16,340 nt of DNA from Clostridia bacterium (GTDB taxonomy: Bacteria > UBA6262 > WVXT01): positions 1 through 16,340 of the forward strand of contig DAOVHK010000023.1 of the NCBI GenBank assembly GCA_030671905.1. Reading direction: 5' to 3'. The stretch's first letter is position 1. Each line of letters starts with the position of its first letter. The translations under genes were made by a program, and so were the position numbers. Below the pieces are notes generated by a model that saw nothing but the letters and a program-made list of their open reading frames with translations, did not search any database and had not been told where the DNA came from. Shown here piece after piece: positions 1-6,477 of the stretch.

Positions 1-1
1 A

Positions 2-61
2 GTGGTTACTATCCTGGCTGATATTGGTGATAGATATTTAAGCACCGACCTTTTTAAGTGA
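2..61 (+). CDS. Cysteine synthase, C-terminal end only (partial)
   Basis: An open frame enters from the left edge and ends at TGA 59-61. The 19 visible residues read VVTILADIGDRYLSTDLFK. The pattern of a hydrophobic strand, then D-x-G-(D/E)-RY-LST-xLF and the stop, is the usual C-terminus of PLP-dependent O-acetylserine sulfhydrylases (CysK/CysM), which make cysteine from O-acetylserine and sulfide in the cytoplasm. The gene body lies outside the window, so no catalytic residue can be checked. The identification rests on the tail motif and on the sulfur genes downstream. A palindromic repeat begins at the last base of the stop codon. Confidence 0.7.
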   Translation: MVTILADIGDRYLSTDLFK

Positions 62-115
62 GTAGTGTAGGGGCTTGTCCCCGTAAAAATTACGCCCGTA
101 AAGGGCTACACTACT
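61..115. repeat. Palindromic intergenic repeat, AGTAGTGTAG ends
   Basis: The ends AGTAGTGTAG (61-70) and CTACACTACT (106-115) are perfect 10-base inverted repeats. Inside are two smaller hairpins, GGGG/CCCC (70-73 with 79-82) and GCCC/GGGC (94-97 with 103-106), giving a cloverleaf-like fold. The GTAGGGGC start resembles the repeat at 3013-3080, so both probably belong to one dispersed non-coding family. It fills the gap between the cysteine synthase stop and the RseC-like gene. An in-frame GTG at 58 would read through it, but that start is not credible. Confidence 0.7.
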
Positions 116-138
116 TACAAATTTTAGGATGTTTTGAA

Positions 139-543
139 ATGGAAGAGAAGGGAAGAGTAGTAAAAGTTGACAATGGAGTGGCTCAGGTAGAGATGGAACG
201 GACTTCTGCTTGTGGACGATGTGGGATATGTTTGCAGAGTTCTGGGGATAAACCGATTTTATACGCAGAAGATTCTTTAGGAGCCCGTTCGGGAGATGAG
301 GTACTGGTTTCTGTAGAGAGTAAACAGGTATTAAAGGCAGCATTTCTGATTTATCTTTTTCCCCTGGTTGGCTTAATTGGTGGATATTTTCTGGGTCGAA
401 CTGTATTGGGAACGGAGAGGACAGGCATTATTTTTGCAGGGATAGGATTTTTTACTACCCTCTTCCTCCTCTACCAATACGATAAGAGATTGAAAGCTCA
501 AAAGAGTAGAGGAACAAAAATTATTCAAATAATCAAAAGATAA
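139..543 (+). CDS. RseC/MucC-like membrane protein
   Basis: This 134-residue protein has the RseC layout: a small N-terminal domain (about 1-62) with a Cys cluster C25-x2-C28-x2-C31, then two transmembrane segments (about 67-87 and 96-114) and a basic cytoplasmic tail. RseC-family proteins are known from sigma-E regulation, from the SoxR-reducing system, and as neighbours of Rnf electron-transport genes, so a redox-linked membrane role is plausible. The ATG at 139 is chosen over the GTG at 58 because AGGA (126-129) precedes it and the longer reading would be built from the upstream repeat. A TTG-started permease follows after 14 bases, suggesting co-transcription. Family membership is fairly secure; the role here is not. 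Confidence 0.75.
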   Translation: MEEKGRVVKVDNGVAQVEMERTSACGRCGICLQSSGDKPILYAEDSLGARSGDEVLVSVESKQVLKAAFLIYLFPLVGLIGGYFLGRTVLGTERTGIIFAGIGFFTTLFLLYQYDKRLKAQKSRGTKIIQIIKR

Positions 544-557
544 AGGAATTTAAAGAA

Positions 558-1823
558 TTGAATATACTCGAATTTCTTGTGGGAATATTTTTAGAATCGG
601 TTAAAATATTTCAGGATATGGCAGTATACCTTTTATTGGGATTTCTCCTGGCAGGAATACTCTATGCTTTTTTCCCGGAAGAGAAAGTAATTAAGTACTT
701 GGGTAAGCGGAACATTAAGTCAGTGGTCAATGCGGCAATTTTTGGTATTCCTTTACCGCTCTGCTCCTGTGGAGTTATTCCCGCTGCTCTCTCCTTGAAG
801 AAACAGGGAGCTTCTGATGGAGCTACTGTCTCTTTTCTCATTTCCACTCCCGCAACTGGTGCCGATTCCATTCTGGCGACCTATGGACTTTTAGGGCCTC
901 TATTTGCCCTCTTTCGTCCTCTGGCAACGTTCGTTAGCGGAGTGATGGGGGGAACATTGGTCAATTTTTTTCAACGTGGCAAGGTAAAAGAAATTAATCC
1001 ACAAATAACTAGCTCCCAAGTCAGTGGTGAACAGCGTCAACATAAACATAGCTTTTGGGAAAAATTGCGCATAACATTTACCTACGGATATTTTGATCTC
1101 TTAAAATCGATAGCTAAATGGGTAATTTGGGGAACCTTAATAGCGGGCGTTATCTCTTACACCATTCCCGCCAGTCTGATAGAAAGATATTTAAGCTCTA
1201 ACTTTCTTTCTATGTTAGCAATGTTAATTATAGGAATCCCTCTCTATGTATGTGCCACAGGTTCAATTCCCATTGTGGCCAGCCTTATGATTAAGGGTCT
1301 ATCTCCAGGAGCTGCCTTAGTCTTTCTTATGGCTGGCCCGGCTACCAATGCAATTACCATAACTGTTATGGCAAAAAATCTTGGAAAGAGAATAGCAACC
1401 ATCTATCTTCTTTCCATTGCTTTATCGGCACTGTTTATGGGATGGTTGCTGAATTTTCTCTGGTCATATTTTAGTAAAGCGCATCAACAGATATTAGTGG
1501 GAAAGTCGAGCATGCTTCCTCCCTGGGTCAGAATTTCAGGAGCAGTAGTACTTTTCAGCTTAATCTTATTAAATTTTTTATCAAAGCTCAAATTGAAGAA
1601 AAGGATAAAAGTAATGCATAAAAAAGAGACAATAAGAGTTGAAGGAATGGTCTGTGAACATTGTATATCCACAATCACCAGTGCTCTCAATTCTTTACAA
1701 GGAGTTAATAATGTATTGGTCAGTTTGAAAGAAAAGAGAGTGGAAGTTGACTATGATGATAGTAAAGTGGATTTGGGAAGAATTAAAGAGGCTATTTCAG
1801 CAAAGGGATACGAGGTAAAATAA
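558..1823 (+). CDS. Permease (DUF318/ArsP-like, SO_0444 type) with C-terminal HMA domain
   Basis: This is a polytopic membrane protein of 421 residues. Two homologous halves each carry a signature loop: PLPLCSCGVIP (65-75, with C69 and C71) and PLYVCATGSIP (228-238). Each is followed by a hydrophobic segment containing STPATGAD (97-104) or AGPATNA (259-265). A His-containing cytoplasmic linker lies near 158-166. The C-terminal domain (about 355-421) is a heavy-metal-associated fold with GMVCEHC (363-369). The family includes arsenical permeases and putative Cu/Zn efflux proteins, so export of a soft metal or metalloid is likely but the substrate is unknown. The start is TTG at 558, with AAAGGA about 10 bases upstream. 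The desulfurase gene begins 13 bases after its stop. Confidence 0.8.
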   Translation: MNILEFLVGIFLESVKIFQDMAVYLLLGFLLAGILYAFFPEEKVIKYLGKRNIKSVVNAAIFGIPLPLCSCGVIPAALSLKKQGASDGATVSFLISTPATGADSILATYGLLGPLFALFRPLATFVSGVMGGTLVNFFQRGKVKEINPQITSSQVSGEQRQHKHSFWEKLRITFTYGYFDLLKSIAKWVIWGTLIAGVISYTIPASLIERYLSSNFLSMLAMLIIGIPLYVCATGSIPIVASLMIKGLSPGAALVFLMAGPATNAITITVMAKNLGKRIATIYLLSIALSALFMGWLLNFLWSYFSKAHQQILVGKSSMLPPWVRISGAVVLFSLILLNFLSKLKLKKRIKVMHKKETIRVEGMVCEHCISTITSALNSLQGVNNVLVSLKEKRVEVDYDDSKVDLGRIKEAISAKGYEVK

Positions 1824-1836
1824 GAAGGAGAATGGA

Positions 1837-3006
1837 ATGAGAAGAATATATCTTGACCACGCAGCCACTACGCCTGTCCATCCACAAGTAGCCGAAGCCA
1901 TGGCTCCTTACTTCAGTAAAGATTTCGGCAACCCTTCCACCCTCTACTCTTATGGAAGAGAGGCTAAAGGAGCCCTGGAAGAGGCGAGAGCAAAAGTGGC
2001 TCGACTGATAGGGGCTAAACAGCCTGAAGAGATTGTTTTTACCAGTGGGGGAACAGAAGCTGACAATTTCGCATTATGTGGCATAGCCTGGGCCAATCAG
2101 AAGAAAGGAAACCATATTATTACCACTTCCATTGAGCACCACGCGGTAATTAATGTCTGCAAGTTTCTGGAAAAAAGAGGATTTAAAGTTACTTATCTTC
2201 CGGTAGATAAGAATGGACTGGTAGACTCTCTGGAAGTAACGAAAGCAATTACTGATGAAACTATATTGGTATCAGTAATGCATGCTAATAATGAAATCGG
2301 CACAGTGGAACCGATAGAAGAGATTGCAGAGATTGTCAAGGAGAAAAGAATATATTTTCACACAGATGCAGTTCAAGCCGTTGGCCACCTTTCCATAAAT
2401 GTGGATAAAATGAAAGCAGACTTATTGGCAATGTCTGCACATAAATTATATGGTCCCAAAGGGGTAGGAGCTCTGTATATCAGGAGAGGCACAAAGATAG
2501 TTCCTTTTCTCTATGGTGGCGAACAGGAGAATAAGCGCCGGGCAAGCACAGAAAATATTGCTGGAATTGTGGGATTCGGGGAGGCTTGTTCACTTGCTCA
2601 AAAAGACATGGCAGAGGAAGAAAAAAGCTTGACCTATTTAAGAGATAAATTGATAGAAGGTATATTGAACAGCATCAAAAATAGTAGACTTAATGGTCAT
2701 CCTAAAAAGAGACTTCCGGGAAATGTAAATGTGAGCGTAGAAGGTGTAGAAGGTGAATCCATGCTTCTGAATTTAGATTTAGCAGGAGTCTGTGCTTCCA
2801 GTGGTTCAGCCTGTACCTCCAGCATCCTGGAACCATCTCACGTTCTAACAGCTATTGGTATCTCTCCTGAAGTGGCCCATAGTTCGCTTCGCTTCACTTT
2901 AGGAAAGGAGAACAATGAAGAAGATGTCAATTATGTTCTTAAAGTCTTACCCGAGATAGTGGAAAAATTGCGTAGTATGTCGCCCATCTATCAAAAAGAG
3001 AAATAG
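1837..3006 (+). CDS. nifS: Cysteine desulfurase (NifS/IscS type)
   Basis: This 389-residue PLP enzyme takes sulfur from cysteine, forming a protein persulfide and alanine. Visible marks are YLDHAATTP (5-13), TSGGTEADN (69-77), the substrate-side pair H101-H102, DAVQ (177-180) in the cofactor pocket, the PLP lysine K203 in SAHKLYGPKG, and the persulfide cysteine C326 in SSGSACTSS. Length matches class I desulfurases. AGAAGGAG (1823-1830) precedes the ATG. Its position between cysteine synthase and sulfur-using genes (thi4, homocysteine pair, mnmA) suggests it supplies persulfide sulfur to them and to Fe-S assembly; MnmA is a standard IscS client. No IscU-type scaffold gene is seen in the window. 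Whether it is orthologous to iscS or nifS cannot be decided here. Confidence 0.93.
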   Translation: MRRIYLDHAATTPVHPQVAEAMAPYFSKDFGNPSTLYSYGREAKGALEEARAKVARLIGAKQPEEIVFTSGGTEADNFALCGIAWANQKKGNHIITTSIEHHAVINVCKFLEKRGFKVTYLPVDKNGLVDSLEVTKAITDETILVSVMHANNEIGTVEPIEEIAEIVKEKRIYFHTDAVQAVGHLSINVDKMKADLLAMSAHKLYGPKGVGALYIRRGTKIVPFLYGGEQENKRRASTENIAGIVGFGEACSLAQKDMAEEEKSLTYLRDKLIEGILNSIKNSRLNGHPKKRLPGNVNVSVEGVEGESMLLNLDLAGVCASSGSACTSSILEPSHVLTAIGISPEVAHSSLRFTLGKENNEEDVNYVLKVLPEIVEKLRSMSPIYQKEK

Positions 3007-3012
3007 AATAAA

Positions 3013-3080
3013 TGTAGGGGCGGCATTTATGACGCCCGATAGATGGGCTTGTTGCGGGTTTGATGAATCAAACCCCTACA
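3013..3080. repeat. Palindromic intergenic repeat, TGTAGGGG ends
   Basis: The outer inverted repeats are TGTAGGGG (3013-3020) and CCCCTACA (3073-3080). Inside are GGGCG/CGCCC (3018-3022 with 3033-3037) and a strong 9-bp stem, GGGTTTGAT/ATCAAACCC (3056-3064 with 3067-3075). There is no T-run after it, so it does not look like a standard terminator. It belongs with the 61-115 repeat by its GTAGGGGC start. Confidence 0.7.
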
Positions 3081-3122
3081 GTAAATATATAGATTTATTA
3101 ATCGGGAATTCAGTCAAAAAGG

Positions 3123-3211
3123 GTCGCCGTCGCGACGAATAAGGAGCGACAAGTCTGGCGACGGGTTCGAGATGGTGAGAACCCCGGTCGGATTGAGCGA
3201 AGCGAAAGGAG
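3123..3211 (+). other. Structured stem-loop element in the thi4 leader (family also at 16141)
   Basis: Outer stem GTCGCC/GGCGAC (3123-3128 with 3157-3162) encloses hairpin I: stem GTCGC/GCGAC (3129-3133 with 3146-3150) with the 12-base loop GACGAATAAGGA. Hairpin II follows, stem GGGTTC/GAACCC (3163-3168 with 3179-3184) with loop GAGATGGTGA. A tail, TTGAGCGAAGCGAAAGGAG, ends at 3211. The tail's AAAGGAG (3205-3211) is the ribosome binding site of thi4, six bases before its ATG. The same two loops occur in the array at the window end on different stems, so structure appears conserved. No match to a TPP riboswitch core was seen. Function is unknown; a 5' leader element is inferred from position. 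Confidence 0.65.
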
Positions 3212-3217
3212 AAGAAT

Positions 3218-4015
3218 ATGGTAAAGAAAATATTTGCACCAGTGGGAGAAAAAGAGGTTACACGAGCTATTGTAGATGAGTTTGCCAAACAGTTTTCCCA
3301 GTATGTGGAAAGTGATTGTCTTATTATAGGTGGTGGGCCCAGTGGATTAATGGCCGGGAAGGAACTGGCCACTCGTGGACTTAAAATTTTAATTGTAGAG
3401 AGAAATAATTATCTTGGTGGGGGTTTCTGGATTGGCGGATACTTGATGAATAAATTAACAGTGAGAGAACCTGCACAGAAAGTCCTGGAAGAACTGGCTG
3501 TGCCGTATAAGGAAGTAAGCAAGGGGCTTTATGTAGCAGATGGACCTCATGCTTGTTCCAAACTTATTGGAGCTACCTGTGACAGTGGTGTGAAGTTTGC
3601 CAATATGACTGTTTTTGACGACCTTGTACTCCGTGAGGGAGGTAAAGTGAATGGTGCTGTAATTAATTGGACTCCTATATCCTCTTTGCCTCGTGAGATT
3701 ACCTGCGTTGACCCCGTGGCCTTAGAATCCAAAATGGTAATCGATGCTACTGGACACGATGCCTCGGTAGTGAGAAAATTGGAAGAGAGGGGACTAATAA
3801 AAATAAAAGGTATGGGAGCAATGTGGGTAGAGAGGTCCGAGGATCTGGTAGTGGAACATACCGGGGAAGCCTATCCTGGCCTTATAGTAGTGGGTATGGC
3901 TGTGGCTACTACTTATGGTCTTCCCCGCATGGGACCTACTTTTGGAGCAATGCTTCTTTCGGGAAAGAGAGGAGCAGAGGTAGTATTGGAAAAATTGGGT
4001 ATAAAGAAAAAATGA
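3218..4015 (+). CDS. thi4: Thiamine thiazole synthase, Thi4 family
   Basis: This 265-residue flavoprotein-like enzyme builds the thiazole half of thiamine from NAD and glycine. The dinucleotide-binding fold is clear: [12 protein letters not shown] (36-47) with E61 ending the second strand, then GGGFWIGG (67-74). The C-terminal family signature is [11 protein letters not shown] (211-221) and [12 protein letters not shown] (234-245). Cys163 in ITCVDP sits where I align the sulfur-donor cysteine of yeast Thi4 (Cys205); methanogen enzymes have His there and use free sulfide. The start has AAAGGAG six bases upstream, supplied by the stem-loop element. Its stop overlaps the next start (ATGA), so translation of the two is probably coupled. 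No other thiamine gene is in the window. Confidence 0.92.
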   Translation: MVKKIFAPVGEKEVTRAIVDEFAKQFSQYVESDCLIIGGGPSGLMAGKELATRGLKILIVERNNYLGGGFWIGGYLMNKLTVREPAQKVLEELAVPYKEVSKGLYVADGPHACSKLIGATCDSGVKFANMTVFDDLVLREGGKVNGAVINWTPISSLPREITCVDPVALESKMVIDATGHDASVVRKLEERGLIKIKGMGAMWVERSEDLVVEHTGEAYPGLIVVGMAVATTYGLPRMGPTFGAMLLSGKRGAEVVLEKLGIKKK

Positions 4016-4812
4016 AAATTTTCCTTTATGATGGTAGCAAGACTCAATCTTTAAATATCAGGGAAATAGCCCAGTATCTTAAGGAGAACTCGGGTGGCGC
4101 TAAGGTTGAGGTTAGAGGCGATTTTATTGGTCAGGTTACAAAAGGAATGGAGGATTCCTCACTGAGAGAGTTGGCTGAAGAGATAGCCAGATGTAAAATT
4201 CGAGACCTTCGTAGTTACCATTCTACTTTTGATCCACTCACTGCTGAGGTAGAATACGAGAAAAGGAAACTGCAAAATTCAGATAATAAAAGTTTTGGCA
4301 TACTTTATGACGGCTTCAAGCTCCAGTCATTATATCAGGACTTGATAACAGAAGAAGAACGCAGTTGGCATTGTCTGGCGATTATTTTTACAGACCAATT
4401 ATTCGGAACCTGGGATGAACATAACCGTTGTTACCATGCCCGGGTAAGCGTGTATGGGTTTCCCACCATTATTTCCACTACGGGCATCGTGGAAGCTCCA
4501 GCTAAACCCAGGGAATTCTATTTACAGAAGCAATGGGGAATTGATACAATTACCCTGAAGAAAAGATTTAAAGATATGTTTATAGACTACGACGACACGC
4601 GGCTGACTGAAGTAATGAAAGGCTACTGTATACAGGCTCTATTTTTTTACATATCGGGCGAGCCTTTTTGTGAAGATAATAAATGTAGACTCTATAACGC
4701 ACACTGGCAGGAAGAGGTAATAAATGCACAGCTCGCCAAGCCCGAATTTTGCAAAAAACACGAGATGCTAATCAACAACATCAGGAATGGCAGACTGAAA
4801 ATTAACCATTAA
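4012..4812 (+). CDS. Conserved protein of unknown function, overlaps thi4
   Basis: This soluble protein of 266 residues has no signal peptide or membrane segment. I do not recognise it securely; it may belong to the uncharacterised DUF6775 group described as putative metallopeptidases, a weak recollection. The C-terminal part has a possible metal site: C220-x4-C225, then [10 protein letters not shown] (226-235, with H231), then C247-x2-H250. No HExxH motif is visible. Earlier residues include H120-C121, C140 and H142. The frame is open back to 3823, but that part runs inside thi4. ATG 4012 overlaps the thi4 stop by four bases and gives an N-terminus (MKIFLYDG) that begins like a beta strand. 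The overlap suggests a function tied to Thi4 or to sulfur or metal delivery. Confidence 0.8.
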   Translation: MKIFLYDGSKTQSLNIREIAQYLKENSGGAKVEVRGDFIGQVTKGMEDSSLRELAEEIARCKIRDLRSYHSTFDPLTAEVEYEKRKLQNSDNKSFGILYDGFKLQSLYQDLITEEERSWHCLAIIFTDQLFGTWDEHNRCYHARVSVYGFPTIISTTGIVEAPAKPREFYLQKQWGIDTITLKKRFKDMFIDYDDTRLTEVMKGYCIQALFFYISGEPFCEDNKCRLYNAHWQEEVINAQLAKPEFCKKHEMLINNIRNGRLKINH

Positions 4813-4858
4813 AAGAGGAAAATAGAGTTGACCCCATTTTTTTCATAAGGAGGAATGA

Positions 4859-6016
4859 ATGCCTAAAACTTTTGCAGAGATTAACGAAAAGATTAGAAAG
4901 GGTGAAGCAGTGGTGGTAACTGCTGAAGAAGTTATCGACCTTGTAAGAGAAAAAGGGGAAAAGAGGGTTGCTGAGGAAGTAGACGTGGTAACCACAGCTA
5001 CCTTTGGGCCGATGTGTTCTTCAGGAGCTCTACTGAATTTCGGGCATAGCGATCCGCCTATAAAAATGCAGAAGGTATGGCTGAATGATGTTCCAGCTTA
5101 TGCGGGGTTAGCGGCAGTTGATGTTTATATTGGAGCAACTGAGCTTTCCGAAACCAGAGGGATGGAATATGGTGGAGCACAGGTGATTGAGGATTTGATT
5201 TCAGGCAAAAAGGTGAAGCTTAGAGCTACTTCGTATGGAACGGATTGTTATCCCAGAAAAGAATTCGAATCTTACATTACCTTAGACTCGATAAATCAGG
5301 CAATTCTTTTCAATCCCAGGAATGCTTATCAAAATTATTCAGTAGCTACTAACTCGTCGGATAGAACAATATATACATATATGGGCATTCTCTTGCCCAA
5401 CTTTGGTAATGCAAATTATTGTAACTGTTCACAACTCTCGCCTTTAATTAATGACCCCTTATATCGCACTATCGGTGTGGGGACCAGAATATTTCTCGGT
5501 GGAGCACAAGGTTACATTGCCTGGGAAGGCACACAACATAATCCCCTCCAGAAGAGGGATGAGAAAACTAAAATACCGGTAGCTCCTGCAGGAACCCTGT
5601 GTCTGATAGGCAATTTGAAAGAGATGAGCCGCGATTTTCTAAGGGCAGCAATCTTCCACAAGTATGGTATTACCCTTACCGTAGGGGTGGGGATACCCAT
5701 TCCTCTCCTCGATGAAGAAATGGCACATTTTGTCTCCATCTCTGATGAGGAGATATATACTACAATACTTGATTACAGTGCTCCCAAAAGAGAAAAACCA
5801 AACCTGGGCAGAGTAAGTTATAAGGAGTTAAGAAAAGGGGAAATTGAAATAAAAAAGAAGAGGGTTCCTACTGCTCCACTCTCCAGTCTTTATAAAGCCA
5901 GGGAGATAGCTCAGGTTCTGAAAGAGTGGATCAAAAAAGGAAAGTTCTTCTTACAAGAACCCATTCAACGATTACCAGTGGATGAGAAATTTAAGCCTTT
6001 AGATATTAGACGTTAG
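4859..6016 (+). CDS. L-aspartate semialdehyde sulfurtransferase, DUF39 subunit (homocysteine synthesis)
   Basis: This 385-residue DUF39 protein is the large subunit of the pair known from Methanosarcina (MA1821/MA1822), which turns aspartate semialdehyde and sulfide-derived sulfur into homocysteine in the cytoplasm. The family's two conserved cysteines are present: C53 in GPMCSSG and C130 in GTDCYPR, the latter the expected persulfide site. Glycine-rich segments such as IFLGGAQGYIAWEG (residues about 211-224) and VGVGIPIP also fit. AAGGAGG (4847-4853) lies five bases before the ATG. The ferredoxin-like partner follows after 32 bases. This route bypasses O-acyl-homoserine sulfhydrylation and fits an anaerobe with sulfide. 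Confidence 0.9.
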   Translation: MPKTFAEINEKIRKGEAVVVTAEEVIDLVREKGEKRVAEEVDVVTTATFGPMCSSGALLNFGHSDPPIKMQKVWLNDVPAYAGLAAVDVYIGATELSETRGMEYGGAQVIEDLISGKKVKLRATSYGTDCYPRKEFESYITLDSINQAILFNPRNAYQNYSVATNSSDRTIYTYMGILLPNFGNANYCNCSQLSPLINDPLYRTIGVGTRIFLGGAQGYIAWEGTQHNPLQKRDEKTKIPVAPAGTLCLIGNLKEMSRDFLRAAIFHKYGITLTVGVGIPIPLLDEEMAHFVSISDEEIYTTILDYSAPKREKPNLGRVSYKELRKGEIEIKKKRVPTAPLSSLYKAREIAQVLKEWIKKGKFFLQEPIQRLPVDEKFKPLDIRR

Positions 6017-6028
6017 ACATTAATGTCT
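6015..6028. other. Perfect 14-bp palindrome at the end of the DUF39 gene
   Basis: AGACATTAATGTCT reads the same on both strands and overlaps the stop codon TAG 6014-6016. It sits in the 32-base gap before the ferredoxin subunit, just ahead of its ribosome binding site (AAGGAGG 6037-6043). It could be an operator or a small RNA hairpin, but chance is possible. Confidence 0.4.
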
Positions 6029-6048
6029 GGATTGTTAAGGAGGTTGGG

Positions 6049-6459
6049 ATGATGAAAAAGAGAATAGTTTTAACTTTTCCTCCCGAATTAGTTGACCAGC
6101 CGATAATTTACCGCCTGGTTAAAGATTACGATTTAGTTCCAAATATCCTACGCGCTCAGGTCACACCTAAAGAGGAAGGGAAGATGGTGCTGGAGTTGGA
6201 AGGGGGCAAGGAAGGAATTAACAAGGGTCTGAAATATCTGGAAGACATAAAAATTGATGTCCAGCCACTGGCTAAGGATATAAAACTGGATGAACAGGAA
6301 TGTACTTCGTGTGGGGCATGTATAGCTGTGTGCAGTCCTAAGGCGCTGTCCATGAATAAAGAGAGCTGGAAATTGGAATTCGATCGGGACAGATGCCTCC
6401 TCTGTGGTCTCTGTGTACCCGCCTGCCCCCTTGGGGTCATTCAGGTAGAGTTCGAATAA
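6049..6459 (+). CDS. NIL domain plus 2[4Fe-4S] ferredoxin, homocysteine synthesis partner
   Basis: This 136-residue protein joins an N-terminal NIL domain (about 1-75, a ligand-binding fold also found in methionine transporter ATPases) to two [4Fe-4S] motifs: C85-x2-C88-x2-C91-x3-C95-S and C116-x2-C119-x2-C122-x3-C126-P. The layout matches MA1822, the partner of the DUF39 enzyme, thought to supply electrons for persulfide reduction. Gene order DUF39 then NIL-ferredoxin is the same as in methanogens. Two adjacent ATGs (6049 and 6052) are possible. AAGGAGG at 6037-6043 is five or eight bases away, so the second start is equally likely. Confidence 0.9.
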   Translation: MMKKRIVLTFPPELVDQPIIYRLVKDYDLVPNILRAQVTPKEEGKMVLELEGGKEGINKGLKYLEDIKIDVQPLAKDIKLDEQECTSCGACIAVCSPKALSMNKESWKLEFDRDRCLLCGLCVPACPLGVIQVEFE

Positions 6460-6477
6460 TAAGAGATTAGGAGCATT

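Noticed and set aside
58..138. N-terminal extension of the RseC-like gene from GTG 58
   Set aside because: The extra 27 codons are encoded by a palindromic repeat, and a ribosome binding site sits before ATG 139.
3081..3217. TPP riboswitch upstream of thi4
   Set aside because: No CTGAGA-type conserved core is present; the stem-loops there have unrelated loops.
3823..4011. Extension of the unknown protein into thi4
   Set aside because: It would overlap thi4 by nearly 200 bases in another frame with low-complexity Ser/Gly/Tyr content; ATG 4012 with stop-start overlap is more natural.
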